Shown here: one piece after another, positions 34,772 to 43,456 of the stretch
Numbering within the stretch: position 1 is the stretch's first letter
Layout of the letters: each line of letters opens with the position of its first letter
Origin: HXMU1420-2 sp034670145
GTDB taxonomy: Bacteria; Pseudomonadota; Alphaproteobacteria; Rhodobacterales; Rhodobacteraceae
DNA: 64,000 nt
NCBI GenBank assembly: GCA_034670145.1
Contig: JAXMOA010000004.1
Location: forward strand, 124,001 to 188,000
Direction of reading: 5' to 3'
Made by a program: the position numbers and the translations under genes
Notes under the pieces: generated by a model
Databases searched by the model: none
The model's input: only the letters and a program-made list of their open reading frames with translations
What the model was told of the DNA's origin: nothing

Positions 34772-35227
34772 CTAGCCTGACCAGGCCGCCACCGACCAGA
34801 TGGCCGCGACCACCGTCGGGAAAAACGTGGCCGAGAACCCCAGCCAGCGCAGTGGCGCCCACAGATAGGCCCCCGCCCAGGACACCAGCCGCGCCAAAGC
34901 AAAGCTGAACCCCATGGCCAGCACCATCGCGCCGCCCAAAGAATTGGCAACAAAGGGCCAGACCACCAACGCCAAAACCAAATGCGCGAGTGTTTCTGTC
35001 AAGACGCTCTGATCCACCTCCGCCCGCGCAGAGAGTGGCTCTGGCTCTGTCAGAAACCGGCGCAATGCCACAGCCGCAATCATCCCGATCAACACCAGAC
35101 CCGGCGCGATCATGGCCCCCGGCACCGCCACAGGCGCCGGGATAAAGGGCAGGTCCAGACTTTGCGGCAGCCAGACCACCGCAATGGACCAGAGCAGCCC
35201 CAAAGCCACACCAACAAGATTGAGCAT
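34772..35227 (-). CDS. MAPEG-like small membrane protein
   Basis: This 151-residue protein has four hydrophobic helices. The second half (LAHLVLALVVWPFVANSLGG, then GFSFALARLVSWAGAYLWAP, then LRWLGFSATFFPTVVAAIW) resembles the MAPEG family of four-helix membrane proteins. The activity of bacterial members is mostly unknown. The ATG lies 5 bp after the mutase stop, so it probably shares the mutase transcript. Confidence 0.7.
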   Translation of the reverse strand: MLNLVGVALGLLWSIAVVWLPQSLDLPFIPAPVAVPGAMIAPGLVLIGMIAAVALRRFLTEPEPLSARAEVDQSVLTETLAHLVLALVVWPFVANSLGGAMVLAMGFSFALARLVSWAGAYLWAPLRWLGFSATFFPTVVAAIWSVAAWSG

Positions 35228-35232
35228 CCTGC

Positions 35233-37365
35233 TCAAGCCGAACGCGCCTTGCGCACCAGTTGCAGGATATCCTGCGCCGCTGCGGGTATGTTGGTGCCCG
35301 GCCCAAAGATCGCTTTGACCCCATTGTCATAGAGGAACTGATAGTCCTGCTGTGGGATGACGCCGCCGCAGATCACGATGATATCTTCGGCCTCAGCCGC
35401 TTTGAGAGCCTGCACCAGTTGCGGTGCCAAAGTCTTGTGCCCGGCGGCCTGGGATGAAATCCCGATCACATGCACATCATTGTCGACCGCATCCTGCGCC
35501 GCTTCGGCCGGGGTTTGGAACAAGGGGCCCACGTCAACGTCAAAGCCGATATCGGCAAAGGCCGTCGCAATCACCTTGGCCCCGCGGTCATGACCGTCCT
35601 GCCCCATCTTGACCACCAACATACGTGGCCGGCGGCCTTCGTCTGCGGCAAATTCCTCAACCGATTTCTGGATGGCGGCAAAACCCTCATCGCCTTCGTA
35701 GGCGGCCCCATAGACACCCGCGAGGGTTTTTACCTCGGCGCGATGGCGGCCGAATTCCTTTTCCATTGCCAAGCTGATTTCTCCAACTGTTGCCCGTGCC
35801 CGCGCGGCCTCGACAGCGGCTTCGAGCAGGTTGCCCCCCTCTGCCGCGCGGCGGGACATTTCGGCCAGCGCAGCCTGACAGGCCGCCTCGTCGCGGTCTG
35901 CGCGGATCTGTTGCAACCGCGCGATCTGTCCGGTGCGGACCTTGGCGTTATCCACTTCGAGGATGTCGATATCATCCTCTTTTTCGAGCCGGTATTTATT
36001 GACCCCGACAATCACCTCTTCGCCCCGGTCAATCATTGCCTGACGGGTGGCGGCACTTTCCTCGATCCGCAGTTTGGGCATGCCCGAGGCAACCGCCTTG
36101 GTCATACCGCCAAGCTCTTCGACCTCTTCCATGATCGCCCAGGCCGCATCCGCCAGATCCGCCGTAAGTTTCTCCACATAGTAAGAGCCAGCCAGCGGAT
36201 CGACCACATTGGTGACCCCGGTTTCCTCTTGCAGGATCAGCTGTGTGTTGCGTGCGATGCGGGCCGAGAAATCGGTGGGCAGCGCAATCGCCTCGTCCAG
36301 AGCGTTGGTGTGCAAGGATTGCGTGCCCCCCAGGACGGCCGCCATCGCCTCGTAAGCGGTGCGCACGACGTTGTTGTAGGGGTCCTGCTCTTGCAGGCTG
36401 ACACCAGAGGTCTGGCAATGGGTCCGCAGCATCGAAGACTTGGGGTTTTTGGGCTCAAACTCGCTCATCACCCGGTGCCACAACAGGCGCGCCGCACGCA
36501 ATTTTGCGGCCTCCATGAAGAAGTTCATGCCGATGCAGAAGAAGAAGCTGAGCCGGCCCGCGAATTTATCCACATCCATGCCGCGTTCGATCGCCGCGCG
36601 GACGTATTCGCGCCCGTCCGCCAGCGTAAAGGCCAGCTCTTGTACCAGATCGGCCCCCGCCTCTTGCATGTGATAGCCCGAGATGGAGATCGAGTTGAAC
36701 TTTGGCATCTCATTTGCGGTGTATTCGATGATGTCCGCGACCAACCGCATCGAGTGTTCGGGGGGATAGATATATGTGTTGCGGACCATGAATTCTTTCA
36801 GAATGTCATTCTGAATGGTCCCGGCCAGAACTGATTTGTCATGGCCCTGCTCTTCTCCGGTGACGATAAAGCTGGCCAAAACCGGAATCACGGCGCCATT
36901 CATCGTCATCGACACAGAAACCTTGTCCAACGGGATGCCATCAAACAGAATTTTCATGTCCTCAACGCTGTCGATGGCAACCCCGGCTTTTCCGACATCG
37001 CCCTCGACCCGGGGATGATCACTGTCATAGCCGCGATGGGTGGCCAGGTCGAAAGCGACCGAGACACCCTGTTGCCCGGCCGCAAGGCCGCGCCGATAGA
37101 AGGCATTGGATTCCTCGGCTGTCGAGAATCCTGCATATTGCCGGATGGTCCAGGGGCGACCCGCATACATCGTCGCCTTGACCCCGCGTGTGAACGGGGC
37201 CTCGCCAGGGATGGTGCCCAGGTGATCCAGCCCGTCCAGGTCAGCCTGGGTATAGAGCGGCTGAACCTCGATCCCTTCGAGGGTTTTCCAGGTCAGATCA
37301 TCCAGCGGGCGGCTGCGCAGTTCCGTTTCAGCGAGTTTGCGCCACTCTTCGGTCTTGTCGGTCAT
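35233..37365 (-). CDS. scpA: methylmalonyl-CoA mutase
   Basis: This 710-residue adenosylcobalamin enzyme converts (R)-methylmalonyl-CoA to succinyl-CoA, the last step of propionyl-CoA assimilation. The N-terminal barrel contains RGVKATMYAGRPWTIRQYAGF, FDLATHRGYDSDHPRV and SMTMNGAVIPVLA. The C-terminal B12 domain (about 580-710) has the DxHxxG motif at 590-595 with H592 as lower cobalt ligand. It is single-chain (ScpA/MCM type). Its 5' end overlaps a sulfotransferase-like gene by 38 bp. It is encoded near pccA and pccB, which supply its substrate. Confidence 0.97.
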   Translation of the reverse strand: MTDKTEEWRKLAETELRSRPLDDLTWKTLEGIEVQPLYTQADLDGLDHLGTIPGEAPFTRGVKATMYAGRPWTIRQYAGFSTAEESNAFYRRGLAAGQQGVSVAFDLATHRGYDSDHPRVEGDVGKAGVAIDSVEDMKILFDGIPLDKVSVSMTMNGAVIPVLASFIVTGEEQGHDKSVLAGTIQNDILKEFMVRNTYIYPPEHSMRLVADIIEYTANEMPKFNSISISGYHMQEAGADLVQELAFTLADGREYVRAAIERGMDVDKFAGRLSFFFCIGMNFFMEAAKLRAARLLWHRVMSEFEPKNPKSSMLRTHCQTSGVSLQEQDPYNNVVRTAYEAMAAVLGGTQSLHTNALDEAIALPTDFSARIARNTQLILQEETGVTNVVDPLAGSYYVEKLTADLADAAWAIMEEVEELGGMTKAVASGMPKLRIEESAATRQAMIDRGEEVIVGVNKYRLEKEDDIDILEVDNAKVRTGQIARLQQIRADRDEAACQAALAEMSRRAAEGGNLLEAAVEAARARATVGEISLAMEKEFGRHRAEVKTLAGVYGAAYEGDEGFAAIQKSVEEFAADEGRRPRMLVVKMGQDGHDRGAKVIATAFADIGFDVDVGPLFQTPAEAAQDAVDNDVHVIGISSQAAGHKTLAPQLVQALKAAEAEDIIVICGGVIPQQDYQFLYDNGVKAIFGPGTNIPAAAQDILQLVRKARSA

Positions 37366-38254
37366 CTGGTCTTCCTCTTGTTCTGTCTGTGCCGGGTCCG
37401 GTTTGTCCGGTCCTCAGCGGGGTCTGGTTTTTCATCAAGGTGGCGTGCCCATCCGCACCGGCGGTGAGCCACATAATGTCGTCAGAGTAGGCCTCGCGCA
37501 GCGTGCCAACCTCGCCCGGAGTGAACGGCATCCAGCGCCCGGCCGTCGGGCGCAGAGCGGCACCGCCGAGGTATTCGGACAATTCGTGCCGCGCGGGTGA
37601 GCGGTTGAGCCAGGCGCGGGCCTCGGTCATCGGAGGAGCGATGCCAGTCATCAGCGCCAGCTGGGCCTCGGGTTGGCCGGAAAAGGCGTCGAACGGGAAA
37701 ACCTGCACTCGGGCACGGTCTGCGGCACGGGCGACATCGTGGATCACATCGCGCCAGTTGCGCTGATCCGCTGGCAGGGCGCGCAAACGACGTGGCGACG
37801 GCGGGTTGATGCCCCGCGTCGCGGCCTGGCCCAGAGCCGAGGACCAATAGTGATCTTGTGCGCGGATGTTGATCACGATGTCACTGATCGCGCCGCCAAA
37901 TGCCGCTACATAACGCGCCACCCGATCCCCGGCATTGGGGTACAAAGTACCACGGCTGAGGTTTTCACGCAGGGAACCCAGGATGTTTTCATCACTGACA
38001 ATCAGCGTATTGTTCCCACGCAACTGGCTGCGGGCGCAGGCCAGCCGGATGCGCCCCGCAGCGCGGCGCGCCGGATCGCCACCGCCAACGGCCACCGTCC
38101 CCGGCAAAACCCCCGAAAACAGTCCATTGCGGGTGCGCCGTGGCCCCCAAAACCCAATACCGCGTTCTTCAAGGCGCGCCGCGTTGTGGCGCAGATAGTG
38201 TTGAAAACTGGTTGTCGCACAGCGGTGTGCACCAATATGCAAGATCACGTTCAT
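37328..38254 (-). CDS. sulfotransferase-like P-loop protein
   Basis: This 308-residue protein begins MNVILHIGAHRCATTSFQHYL, the PAPS-binding P-loop pattern of sulfotransferase-like proteins. A second segment, NNTLIVSDENILGSL, matches the acceptor/nucleotide region seen in bacterial members. The C-terminus is very basic and Arg-rich. Its last 38 bp overlap the start of the mutase gene in another frame, so the tail may be recently extended. The acceptor substrate is unknown. Confidence 0.7.
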   Translation of the reverse strand: MNVILHIGAHRCATTSFQHYLRHNAARLEERGIGFWGPRRTRNGLFSGVLPGTVAVGGGDPARRAAGRIRLACARSQLRGNNTLIVSDENILGSLRENLSRGTLYPNAGDRVARYVAAFGGAISDIVINIRAQDHYWSSALGQAATRGINPPSPRRLRALPADQRNWRDVIHDVARAADRARVQVFPFDAFSGQPEAQLALMTGIAPPMTEARAWLNRSPARHELSEYLGGAALRPTAGRWMPFTPGEVGTLREAYSDDIMWLTAGADGHATLMKNQTPLRTGQTGPGTDRTRGRPDDRQDRRVAQTR

Positions 38255-38431
38255 CGCGTGTCGGAGCCTTTGCCCAGAGGCCGCACCTAGGCGCAGCAAG
38301 AGAGAGATGGGCTGGATCATGGGGAGATAGGTCTCACGAAGCGATTAACGTTAAAATTTTCCGGGCCTCTGGGCGAAAGCGCTGTCGTAATCGAGTCAAC
38401 GAGCGCTATATTTATTGTGTTAGGAGATCTG

Positions 38432-38875
38432 ATGAACCGACTGATTTTTCTCACTCTCTTGGTGTTTCTTCCATCGGCCACGCTGGCCGAGGAGGACAGC
38501 GCCAAGGTGCAATCCGGCCTGATTTCGACGGCTGATGAATATGAGCTGAACGATTTTCTTTGGCATTTTCGCCCGATTGTCATCTTTGCCGATACAGCCG
38601 CAGATCCTCGATTCACCGCACAGATGGAGCGGATTCGCGCCGAAATAGATGTGCTCGCAGAGCGCGATGTGCTGGTGCTGACAGATACAGATCCAGCTTT
38701 GAAAAGCCCGGTGCGCCAGAAATTGCGCCCGCGCGGGTTCCAGGTTGTCCTGATCGGCAAGGATGGCAAGGTGCTGATGCGCCGACCGGGGCCGCAAAGC
38801 GTGCGGGAACTCACCCGGTCTATTGACAAGCTGACAACCCGGCAACGAGAGGTCGAGGAACGCCGCGGCATTTGA
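38432..38875 (+). CDS. DUF4174 domain secreted protein
   Basis: This 147-residue protein has a signal peptide (MNRLIFLTLLVFLPSATLAEED). The domain that follows is thioredoxin-like in layout: NDFLWHFRPIVIFADTAADPRF, then ERDVLVLTDTD and GFQVVLIGKDGKVLMRR. This is the DUF4174 pattern. AGGAG lies 6 nt before the chosen ATG. A perfect TTAACGTTAA palindrome at 38345-38354 lies in its upstream region. It is divergent from the sulfotransferase/mutase pair and convergent with pccA. Confidence 0.85.
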   Translation: MNRLIFLTLLVFLPSATLAEEDSAKVQSGLISTADEYELNDFLWHFRPIVIFADTAADPRFTAQMERIRAEIDVLAERDVLVLTDTDPALKSPVRQKLRPRGFQVVLIGKDGKVLMRRPGPQSVRELTRSIDKLTTRQREVEERRGI

Positions 38876-39082
38876 ACCGCGGGCATTGCGGTCACGAAAG
38901 AGCTGCCTCTCATACCTGGGCGCGTGGGATGTTTGCGCGTGGCTTTCATGGAATGGCAGCAGCTATCCGAGGTCGCAAGCGCAGCGCTGGCAGGCAGGGG
39001 CAACCGCGCGGTGCTGGTGCGCCGCGACACATCGGCCAAGACATGGGCCGTGCCGATCCGTTGGTTGCCCCGCATCGCCGCC

Positions 39083-41152
39083 CTATTCGAATTCCATGAT
39101 CACATCGTCCACCGCCAGGCTGTCACCCGGCCCGGCAAGGATCTTGGTCACAACGGCCTTGCGTTCGGCGCGCAGGATGTTTTCCATCTTCATCGCTTCG
39201 ACCGAGCAAAGCGCCTGGCCTTCCTGCACTTCCTGCCCTTCTTCGACTTCGACCTTGACGATCAGCCCCGGCATCGGACAGAGCAGCAGCCTGGAGGTAT
39301 CAGGGGGCAGTTTCTCGGGCATCAAAGCCGCAAGCTCGGCCTGACGCGGAGTGCGCACCTTGACGTCCAGATCCGCGCCACGATAGCGCAAACGGAACCC
39401 TTCGGCGCGCCGCTCGACCTTGGCCGACAGGTCCAGCCCGTCGCCGGTCAGGCGGGCGATTGTGTTGCCGGGTGCCCATTCGCATTCATATTGCGCCACC
39501 TGCCCGCTTTGCGCGGCGACCGAGACCACACATCCGGCCTCTGTTTCGCTGACCAAAGACACTGAAAGCGCGCGGTGACTGTCCAGTTTTCCGAATTCGA
39601 TCTGATAATCCTGGCGGGTCTTGGGGCGTGCATTGGCGAACAACTGACCACCGACCGCCTGTTCCCGCAGGTTGACGCGCAGCTGCAAAGCCGCAGCCAA
39701 AACCGCCAGATCGTCCAGAGCCGCTGGTGGCGGTGTGACACCTTCAAACCCATCGGGGAATTCTTCGGCGATGAAGGCCGTGGTCATATCCCCTGAAACA
39801 AACTTGGGGTGGTCCATCACGGCGGCGACAAATGGCAGATTGTGACCAATGCCTTCGACTTCGAACCGGTCAAGCGCCTGGCGCATTGCCTCGATCGCAC
39901 CGGCACGGGTCGGGGCCCAGGTGCAGAGTTTGGCAATCATCGGATCATAGTACATCGAGATCTCACCGCCCTCGAAAACACCGGTGTCATTGCGCACGGC
40001 AGTTTCGCCTGCCGGGGCCTCGCCCTGCCATTTGCCATTGTCCAGCAACGGACCAGCGGCAATCTCAGCCGGTGGGCGATAACGCGACAAACGACCGATG
40101 GAGGGCAGGAAGTTTCGATAGGGATCTTCGGCATAAAGCCGGTTTTCGATGGCCCAACCGGTCAGCGTCACATCGTCTTGCGTTATGCTCAGCGGTTCGC
40201 CATTGGCCACGCGGATCATCTGTTCGACCAAATCCACACCGGTAATCAATTCGGTAACCGGATGTTCCACCTGCAACCGGGTGTTCATTTCGAGGAAGTA
40301 AAACTTCTTGTCGCCATCGACGATGAATTCCACGGTCCCGGCGCTGGCGTATCCCACGGCCTTGGCCAAAGAGACCGCCTGTTCGCCCATCGCCTTGCGG
40401 GTTTCCTCGTCCAGGAAGGGGCTGGGCGCCTCTTCGACCACCTTTTGGTTGCGCCGCTGGATCGAGCATTCCCGCTCGCCCAGATAGATGCCGTTGCCAT
40501 GGGCATCACACAGCACCTGGATTTCGATATGGCGCGGTTGGGTTACAAATTTCTCGATAAAGATGCGGTCATCCCCAAAGGAACTGGCCGCTTCATTCTT
40601 CGAAGATTGAAAGCCTTCGCGCGCCTCTTCGTCGGTCCATGCGATGCGCATGCCTTTCCCACCACCACCGGCGCTGGCCTTGATCATCACCGGATAACCG
40701 ATCTGGTTAGAGATCTTGACCGCTTCTTCGGCATCTTCGATCAGGCCCATGTAGCCGGGCACGGTGCTGACCCCGGCCTCCTGCGCGATTTTCTTGGACG
40801 TGATCTTGTCGCCCATCGACTCGATGGCGCCTTTGGGCGGGCCGACAAAGGCAACCCCGGCGGCCTCAAGCGCTTCGGCGAATTTGGCGTTCTCGCTGAG
40901 AAAACCATAGCCGGGATGCACCGCCTGCGCGCCGCTGGCCTTGATCGCCTCCATCACCTTGTCGATGACGATATAGGATTGATTGGCCGGAGGCGGGCCG
41001 ATGTGAATGGCTTCGTCCGCCATTTCGACATGCAACGCCTGACGATCCGCGTCAGAATAGATCGCAACCGTTTTGATCCCCATCTTGCGGGCGGTCTTGA
41101 TAACACGGCAGGCGATTTCGCCACGGTTTGCGATCAGGATTTTGTCGAACAT
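39083..41152 (-). CDS. pccA: propionyl-CoA carboxylase alpha subunit (biotin carboxylase + biotin carrier)
   Basis: This 689-residue protein carries the biotin carboxylase and carrier domains. The carboxylase half has GYGFLSENAKFAEALEAAG, the ATP-grasp SAGGGGKGMRIAW and RHIEIQVLCDAHGN, ECSIQRRNQKVVEEAPSP and EMNTRLQVEHPVTELITG. The C-terminal carrier shows EAMKMEN with biotinyl-lysine near K655. Together with PccB it makes methylmalonyl-CoA. AAGGA precedes the ATG. It is separated from the pccB-proximal genes by a 361-bp non-coding stretch with a terminator. Confidence 0.95.
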   Translation of the reverse strand: MFDKILIANRGEIACRVIKTARKMGIKTVAIYSDADRQALHVEMADEAIHIGPPPANQSYIVIDKVMEAIKASGAQAVHPGYGFLSENAKFAEALEAAGVAFVGPPKGAIESMGDKITSKKIAQEAGVSTVPGYMGLIEDAEEAVKISNQIGYPVMIKASAGGGGKGMRIAWTDEEAREGFQSSKNEAASSFGDDRIFIEKFVTQPRHIEIQVLCDAHGNGIYLGERECSIQRRNQKVVEEAPSPFLDEETRKAMGEQAVSLAKAVGYASAGTVEFIVDGDKKFYFLEMNTRLQVEHPVTELITGVDLVEQMIRVANGEPLSITQDDVTLTGWAIENRLYAEDPYRNFLPSIGRLSRYRPPAEIAAGPLLDNGKWQGEAPAGETAVRNDTGVFEGGEISMYYDPMIAKLCTWAPTRAGAIEAMRQALDRFEVEGIGHNLPFVAAVMDHPKFVSGDMTTAFIAEEFPDGFEGVTPPPAALDDLAVLAAALQLRVNLREQAVGGQLFANARPKTRQDYQIEFGKLDSHRALSVSLVSETEAGCVVSVAAQSGQVAQYECEWAPGNTIARLTGDGLDLSAKVERRAEGFRLRYRGADLDVKVRTPRQAELAALMPEKLPPDTSRLLLCPMPGLIVKVEVEEGQEVQEGQALCSVEAMKMENILRAERKAVVTKILAGPGDSLAVDDVIMEFE

Positions 41153-41306
41153 CTGAGGTCCTTCGGATTTGGATGGGTTGCAGGCAAAGACGCGTCACGC
41201 AGCCAAACCTGCGCGCCATGTCTTGCTGAAATTTGTGTGGTCAGGAGGCAGCCCGTGGCTGATTGCCCGTCCTGCGCCGAGGATTGCGGCCCAGGGCCTG
41301 CCTCGT

Positions 41307-41350
41307 AAAAAAATGCGGGCAGTTCGGAGACACGCTCGCGAAACTGCCCG
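41307..41350 (-). terminator. intrinsic terminator upstream of pccA
   Basis: On the minus strand CGGGCAGTT and AACTGCCCG form a perfect 9-bp stem around a 17-nt loop, followed two bases later by seven consecutive T residues. It would end transcripts coming from the pccB-side genes or from a small RNA starting around 41430. Confidence 0.75.
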
Positions 41351-41435
41351 TTCAGGATAGGGGTACGGAATAGGTTGATGTCACCGCACAACGCAGATGC
41401 GCCATCCGGTTCCTGAACAGGTTGGCACAGGAAAG
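41307..41435 (-). ncRNA. candidate small RNA or leader ending at the pccA-upstream terminator
   Basis: Upstream of the terminator, CCTGTTCAGGA and TCCTGAACGGG (plus coordinates 41411-41421 and 41347-41357) can pair over 11 bp with one G-U pair. They enclose about 53 nt with smaller inner pairings (for example CGCA/TGCG). A weak promoter-like TTGCGC (41463-41458) and TATCTT (41438-41433), 19 bp apart, precede it. The second arm overlaps the terminator stem, so alternative folds are possible. The overall long-hairpin shape resembles 6S-type RNAs, but I cannot assign a family. Confidence 0.35.
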
Positions 41436-41513
41436 ATACGCCAACAAAGCGGCCTGCGCGCAAAGGCTCGGTATGGGCCGAATGGCGCCTATTTTTGCAA
41501 GCGTTATGCGGAA

Positions 41514-41873
41514 TCATGCCGATTCATCCCCGTCAAACGCCTCGGGGAAAGCTGCCCGTGCCGCGCGGACATCGATCCGCAACATTGCGTCATAGCTTTC
41601 CGGGTCAAACGGGTCTTCGGCCGGAACCACTTCGCGGCCAAACAGCCAGGACAAACGGCCCGCATCCAGATTGCCACGTTCGAACGGTTCTTCGCCAAAA
41701 TAGGCCCAAAGCGCCTGCATGAACCCGGCATCCGCACGCCTGTCGGCCGGGCGGCGGTCCGCAAACCGTTCGCGGGCGACCAATGCGGTCACACCGCGCG
41801 GATTGGGGCGGCGAATAGTAAATTGAAAATCGGTGCTGGGAAGGCGACCCGGAAAGCCACGGTGTTTTAACAT
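41514..41873 (-). CDS. conserved hypothetical protein near pccA
   Basis: This soluble 119-residue protein starts MLKHRGFPGRLPSTDFQFTIRRPNPRG with a GGGAGG Shine-Dalgarno. It is arginine-rich in the first half (ERFADRRPADRRAD) and acidic in the second, with ALWAYFGEEPFERGNLDAGRLSWLFGREVVPAEDPF. I do not recognise a domain. It ends before the 361-bp region upstream of pccA and belongs to the series of small genes linking pccB to pccA. Confidence 0.7.
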   Translation of the reverse strand: MLKHRGFPGRLPSTDFQFTIRRPNPRGVTALVARERFADRRPADRRADAGFMQALWAYFGEEPFERGNLDAGRLSWLFGREVVPAEDPFDPESYDAMLRIDVRAARAAFPEAFDGDESA

Positions 41874-41939
41874 ACCGCGCCTCCCGGGCCGAAGGTCAAC
41901 GAGGCCAGTGCGGGTTCAGCCACCCACCCGGCCCCTTGC

Positions 41940-42083
41940 TTATTTATATTTGCCGGTGAAGGCCGGTTCGACCGAGATCGGCTCGGGCTCAACCACGACA
42001 AATTCTTCCTCATAGGATCCTGCACAGGCCGCCACGAAAATGGACAACCCAAGGAGGATAAAAAGCTTGATGCTCTTGAACAT
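41940..42083 (-). CDS. 47-residue lipoprotein
   Basis: This very short gene encodes MFKSIKLFILLGLSIFVAAC, a textbook lipoprotein signal with the lipobox cysteine at position 20, followed by an acidic 27-residue tail ending AFTGKYK. AGGAG lies 6 nt before the ATG and a TTATAA element about 25 nt upstream of the start could be its -10. It lies between the pccA-side hypothetical gene (66 bp away) and the DUF6497 gene. The role is unknown; the size recalls small entericidin-like lipoproteins, but the sequence is not clearly related. Confidence 0.75.
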   Translation of the reverse strand: MFKSIKLFILLGLSIFVAACAGSYEEEFVVVEPEPISVEPAFTGKYK

Positions 42084-42297
42084 CGGTGTCTCCTGACTGC
42101 TCTTTTATAACACGCAGACCCTTTTGAGCCTGCCTGCCCCCACCTCGAGGTTTGGACTGCGTTGATGCAGCCTGCTGTCAGGGTAACAAAAAATGCGGCA
42201 GAATGATATCCACAGGCGGGCATCATAGGGTCGTGTGACTCCAAAGCCTCAACCGATACATTACTTGAGAAGCCGCCCTCAACATGTTGTGGTTGCA

Positions 42298-42720
42298 TCA
42301 ATATTCCTCCCAAATGCAGCGGTCATCCTGCAACCGATATGCACCAAAAAACTGTGTGGCCTCAGGGTCGGGTGTTCCGAATTCCATCTCACGATCGGAC
42401 ATCGACACAACGACGCGGGCCGGCTCCAACGCCTTGGCCTGAACATATGGAACCGCCTCGTTCTGGCAGAGCCAGTCAATGTCGATCACGGCAATATCGA
42501 ATGTCACCTTGCCCACGTTCTTGCCGATCCGCGGCGCGACATAGCGAAAGCGCAACCAGAGTTCACCCATAAGATCATCGGCCAGAATTTCGTGCAGAGA
42601 AACATCAATGCCCGAGGGCACCTTGATCTGCTCGCCCGCGCGCGTGGTTCCGGCGGGCAGTCCTGTGAGCAGACCTGCCAAACTCGAAATCAGTGCAAAA
42701 TGTCTGACCGTCTGGATCAC
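42298..42720 (-). CDS. DUF6497 family secreted protein
   Basis: This 140-residue protein has an N-terminal signal peptide (about 1-28). The domain that follows begins IKVPSGIDVSLHEILADD and contains GELWLRFRYVAP, DWLCQNEAVPYVQA and DPEATQFFGAYRLQDDRCIWEEY, with two cysteines that could pair. From memory this is DUF6497, a Rhodobacteraceae family. The start overlaps the cupin gene stop by 4 bp (ATGA), so it is translationally coupled. A 214-bp gap follows before the small lipoprotein gene. Confidence 0.8.
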   Translation of the reverse strand: MIQTVRHFALISSLAGLLTGLPAGTTRAGEQIKVPSGIDVSLHEILADDLMGELWLRFRYVAPRIGKNVGKVTFDIAVIDIDWLCQNEAVPYVQAKALEPARVVVSMSDREMEFGTPDPEATQFFGAYRLQDDRCIWEEY

Positions 42721-43115
42721 GGAGCCGCCTCCTCCGCCGTGTCGAAGGCAGCGGGCGATATGATTTCGATCAGCTCCAGATCGTCCGAATGGCGAACTTC
42801 GCGGTGAATGATACCGGGGGGCTGCAAGACACAGGATCCTTCGCGCAGCATCTGCTCGCCCTGACCTTCGTATTCAAAGACAACCCATCCCTTGGTGACA
42901 TAGACCATCTGGAAATCCAGATCATGCGAATGCCAGGTCGCCGGGCTCTCCATGCCTGGCACGGCGCGGATCACATGGGCGCCAAATCGGCCCTTGGTTG
43001 CGCCCTCTATGCCCAGATCCCGGTATTCAAAGAAAGCGCGCAGCCCGGCGCCTTCGAACTTGCCGTCATCCGCATGGGCGATTGAGAAAGCCTGATTTTT
43101 CCAAACTGCGCTCAT
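42717..43115 (-). CDS. cupin domain protein
   Basis: This single-domain cupin of 132 residues carries the metal-binding pattern in WHSHDLDFQMVYVTKGWVVFEYEG (His-x-His with later Glu) and LREGSCVLQPPGIIHREVRHSDDLELIEI. GGAGG is eight bases before the ATG at 43115. The start overlaps the preceding gene and the stop overlaps the next, both by 4 bp. The substrate is unknown; a sensor or small-molecule isomerase role would be typical. Confidence 0.88.
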   Translation of the reverse strand: MSAVWKNQAFSIAHADDGKFEGAGLRAFFEYRDLGIEGATKGRFGAHVIRAVPGMESPATWHSHDLDFQMVYVTKGWVVFEYEGQGEQMLREGSCVLQPPGIIHREVRHSDDLELIEIISPAAFDTAEEAAP

Positions 43116-43456
43116 GTCACGTCCTCCCTTGCATGTCGTATCCAACGTGCCCGGTTGGAGCTGTCCTCGAGTACAGCAGCCAACCGGGCCTTGGCGGATG
43201 GGGGCACAGCGCCCAAGACGCGGCCCCCCGCCTGGATATGCACCCGCTCCTCTAGGGTGCATATCCGAACCACAGGCGAAAATCCTCTTAGTGTTTGCAG
43301 CGCACGCCACATGTCCTGCCGGACCTGATGGGCCAAACGCAGCGGCCTGACCCGAGGCAGGTGAGTTTCAACCGACAGGTCAAACCGCGCCGGCAAATGC
43401 CGTGCCAGGGTCAGCGTGTCACCCTCGCGCAGTGTATGCCAGCGGGTCACAGCCAT
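43112..43456 (-). CDS. hypothetical protein in pcc gene run
   Basis: This basic, arginine-rich 114-residue protein starts MAVTRWHTLREGDTLTLARHLPARFDLSVE, with RVRPLRLAHQVRQDMWRALQTLRGF in the middle. It has one cysteine and no signal peptide or membrane helix. I do not recognise the family. It overlaps the methyltransferase-like gene by 10 bp and the cupin gene by 4 bp, so it is probably translated as part of one coupled unit. Confidence 0.65.
   Translation of the reverse strand: MAVTRWHTLREGDTLTLARHLPARFDLSVETHLPRVRPLRLAHQVRQDMWRALQTLRGFSPVVRICTLEERVHIQAGGRVLGAVPPSAKARLAAVLEDSSNRARWIRHAREDVT

Larger units (their letters stand above)
41153..41513. other. 361-bp non-coding region upstream of pccA
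   Basis: I find no gene in this stretch. On the minus strand it holds an intrinsic terminator (41307-41350), and further upstream a long-range inverted repeat and a TTTTTGCAA element (41492-41500). The part between the terminator and pccA (41153-41306) must contain the pccA promoter, which I could not define. Confidence 0.6.

Noticed and set aside
38345..38354. TTAACGTTAA as a CtrA box
   Set aside because: The usual TTAA-N7-TTAA spacing is not met; it is only a short palindrome.
38924..39565. Plus-strand reading frame starting MGCLRVAFMEWQQLSE
   Set aside because: Most of it lies antisense to pccA, it has no clear Shine-Dalgarno, and only the first 50 codons are outside a known gene.
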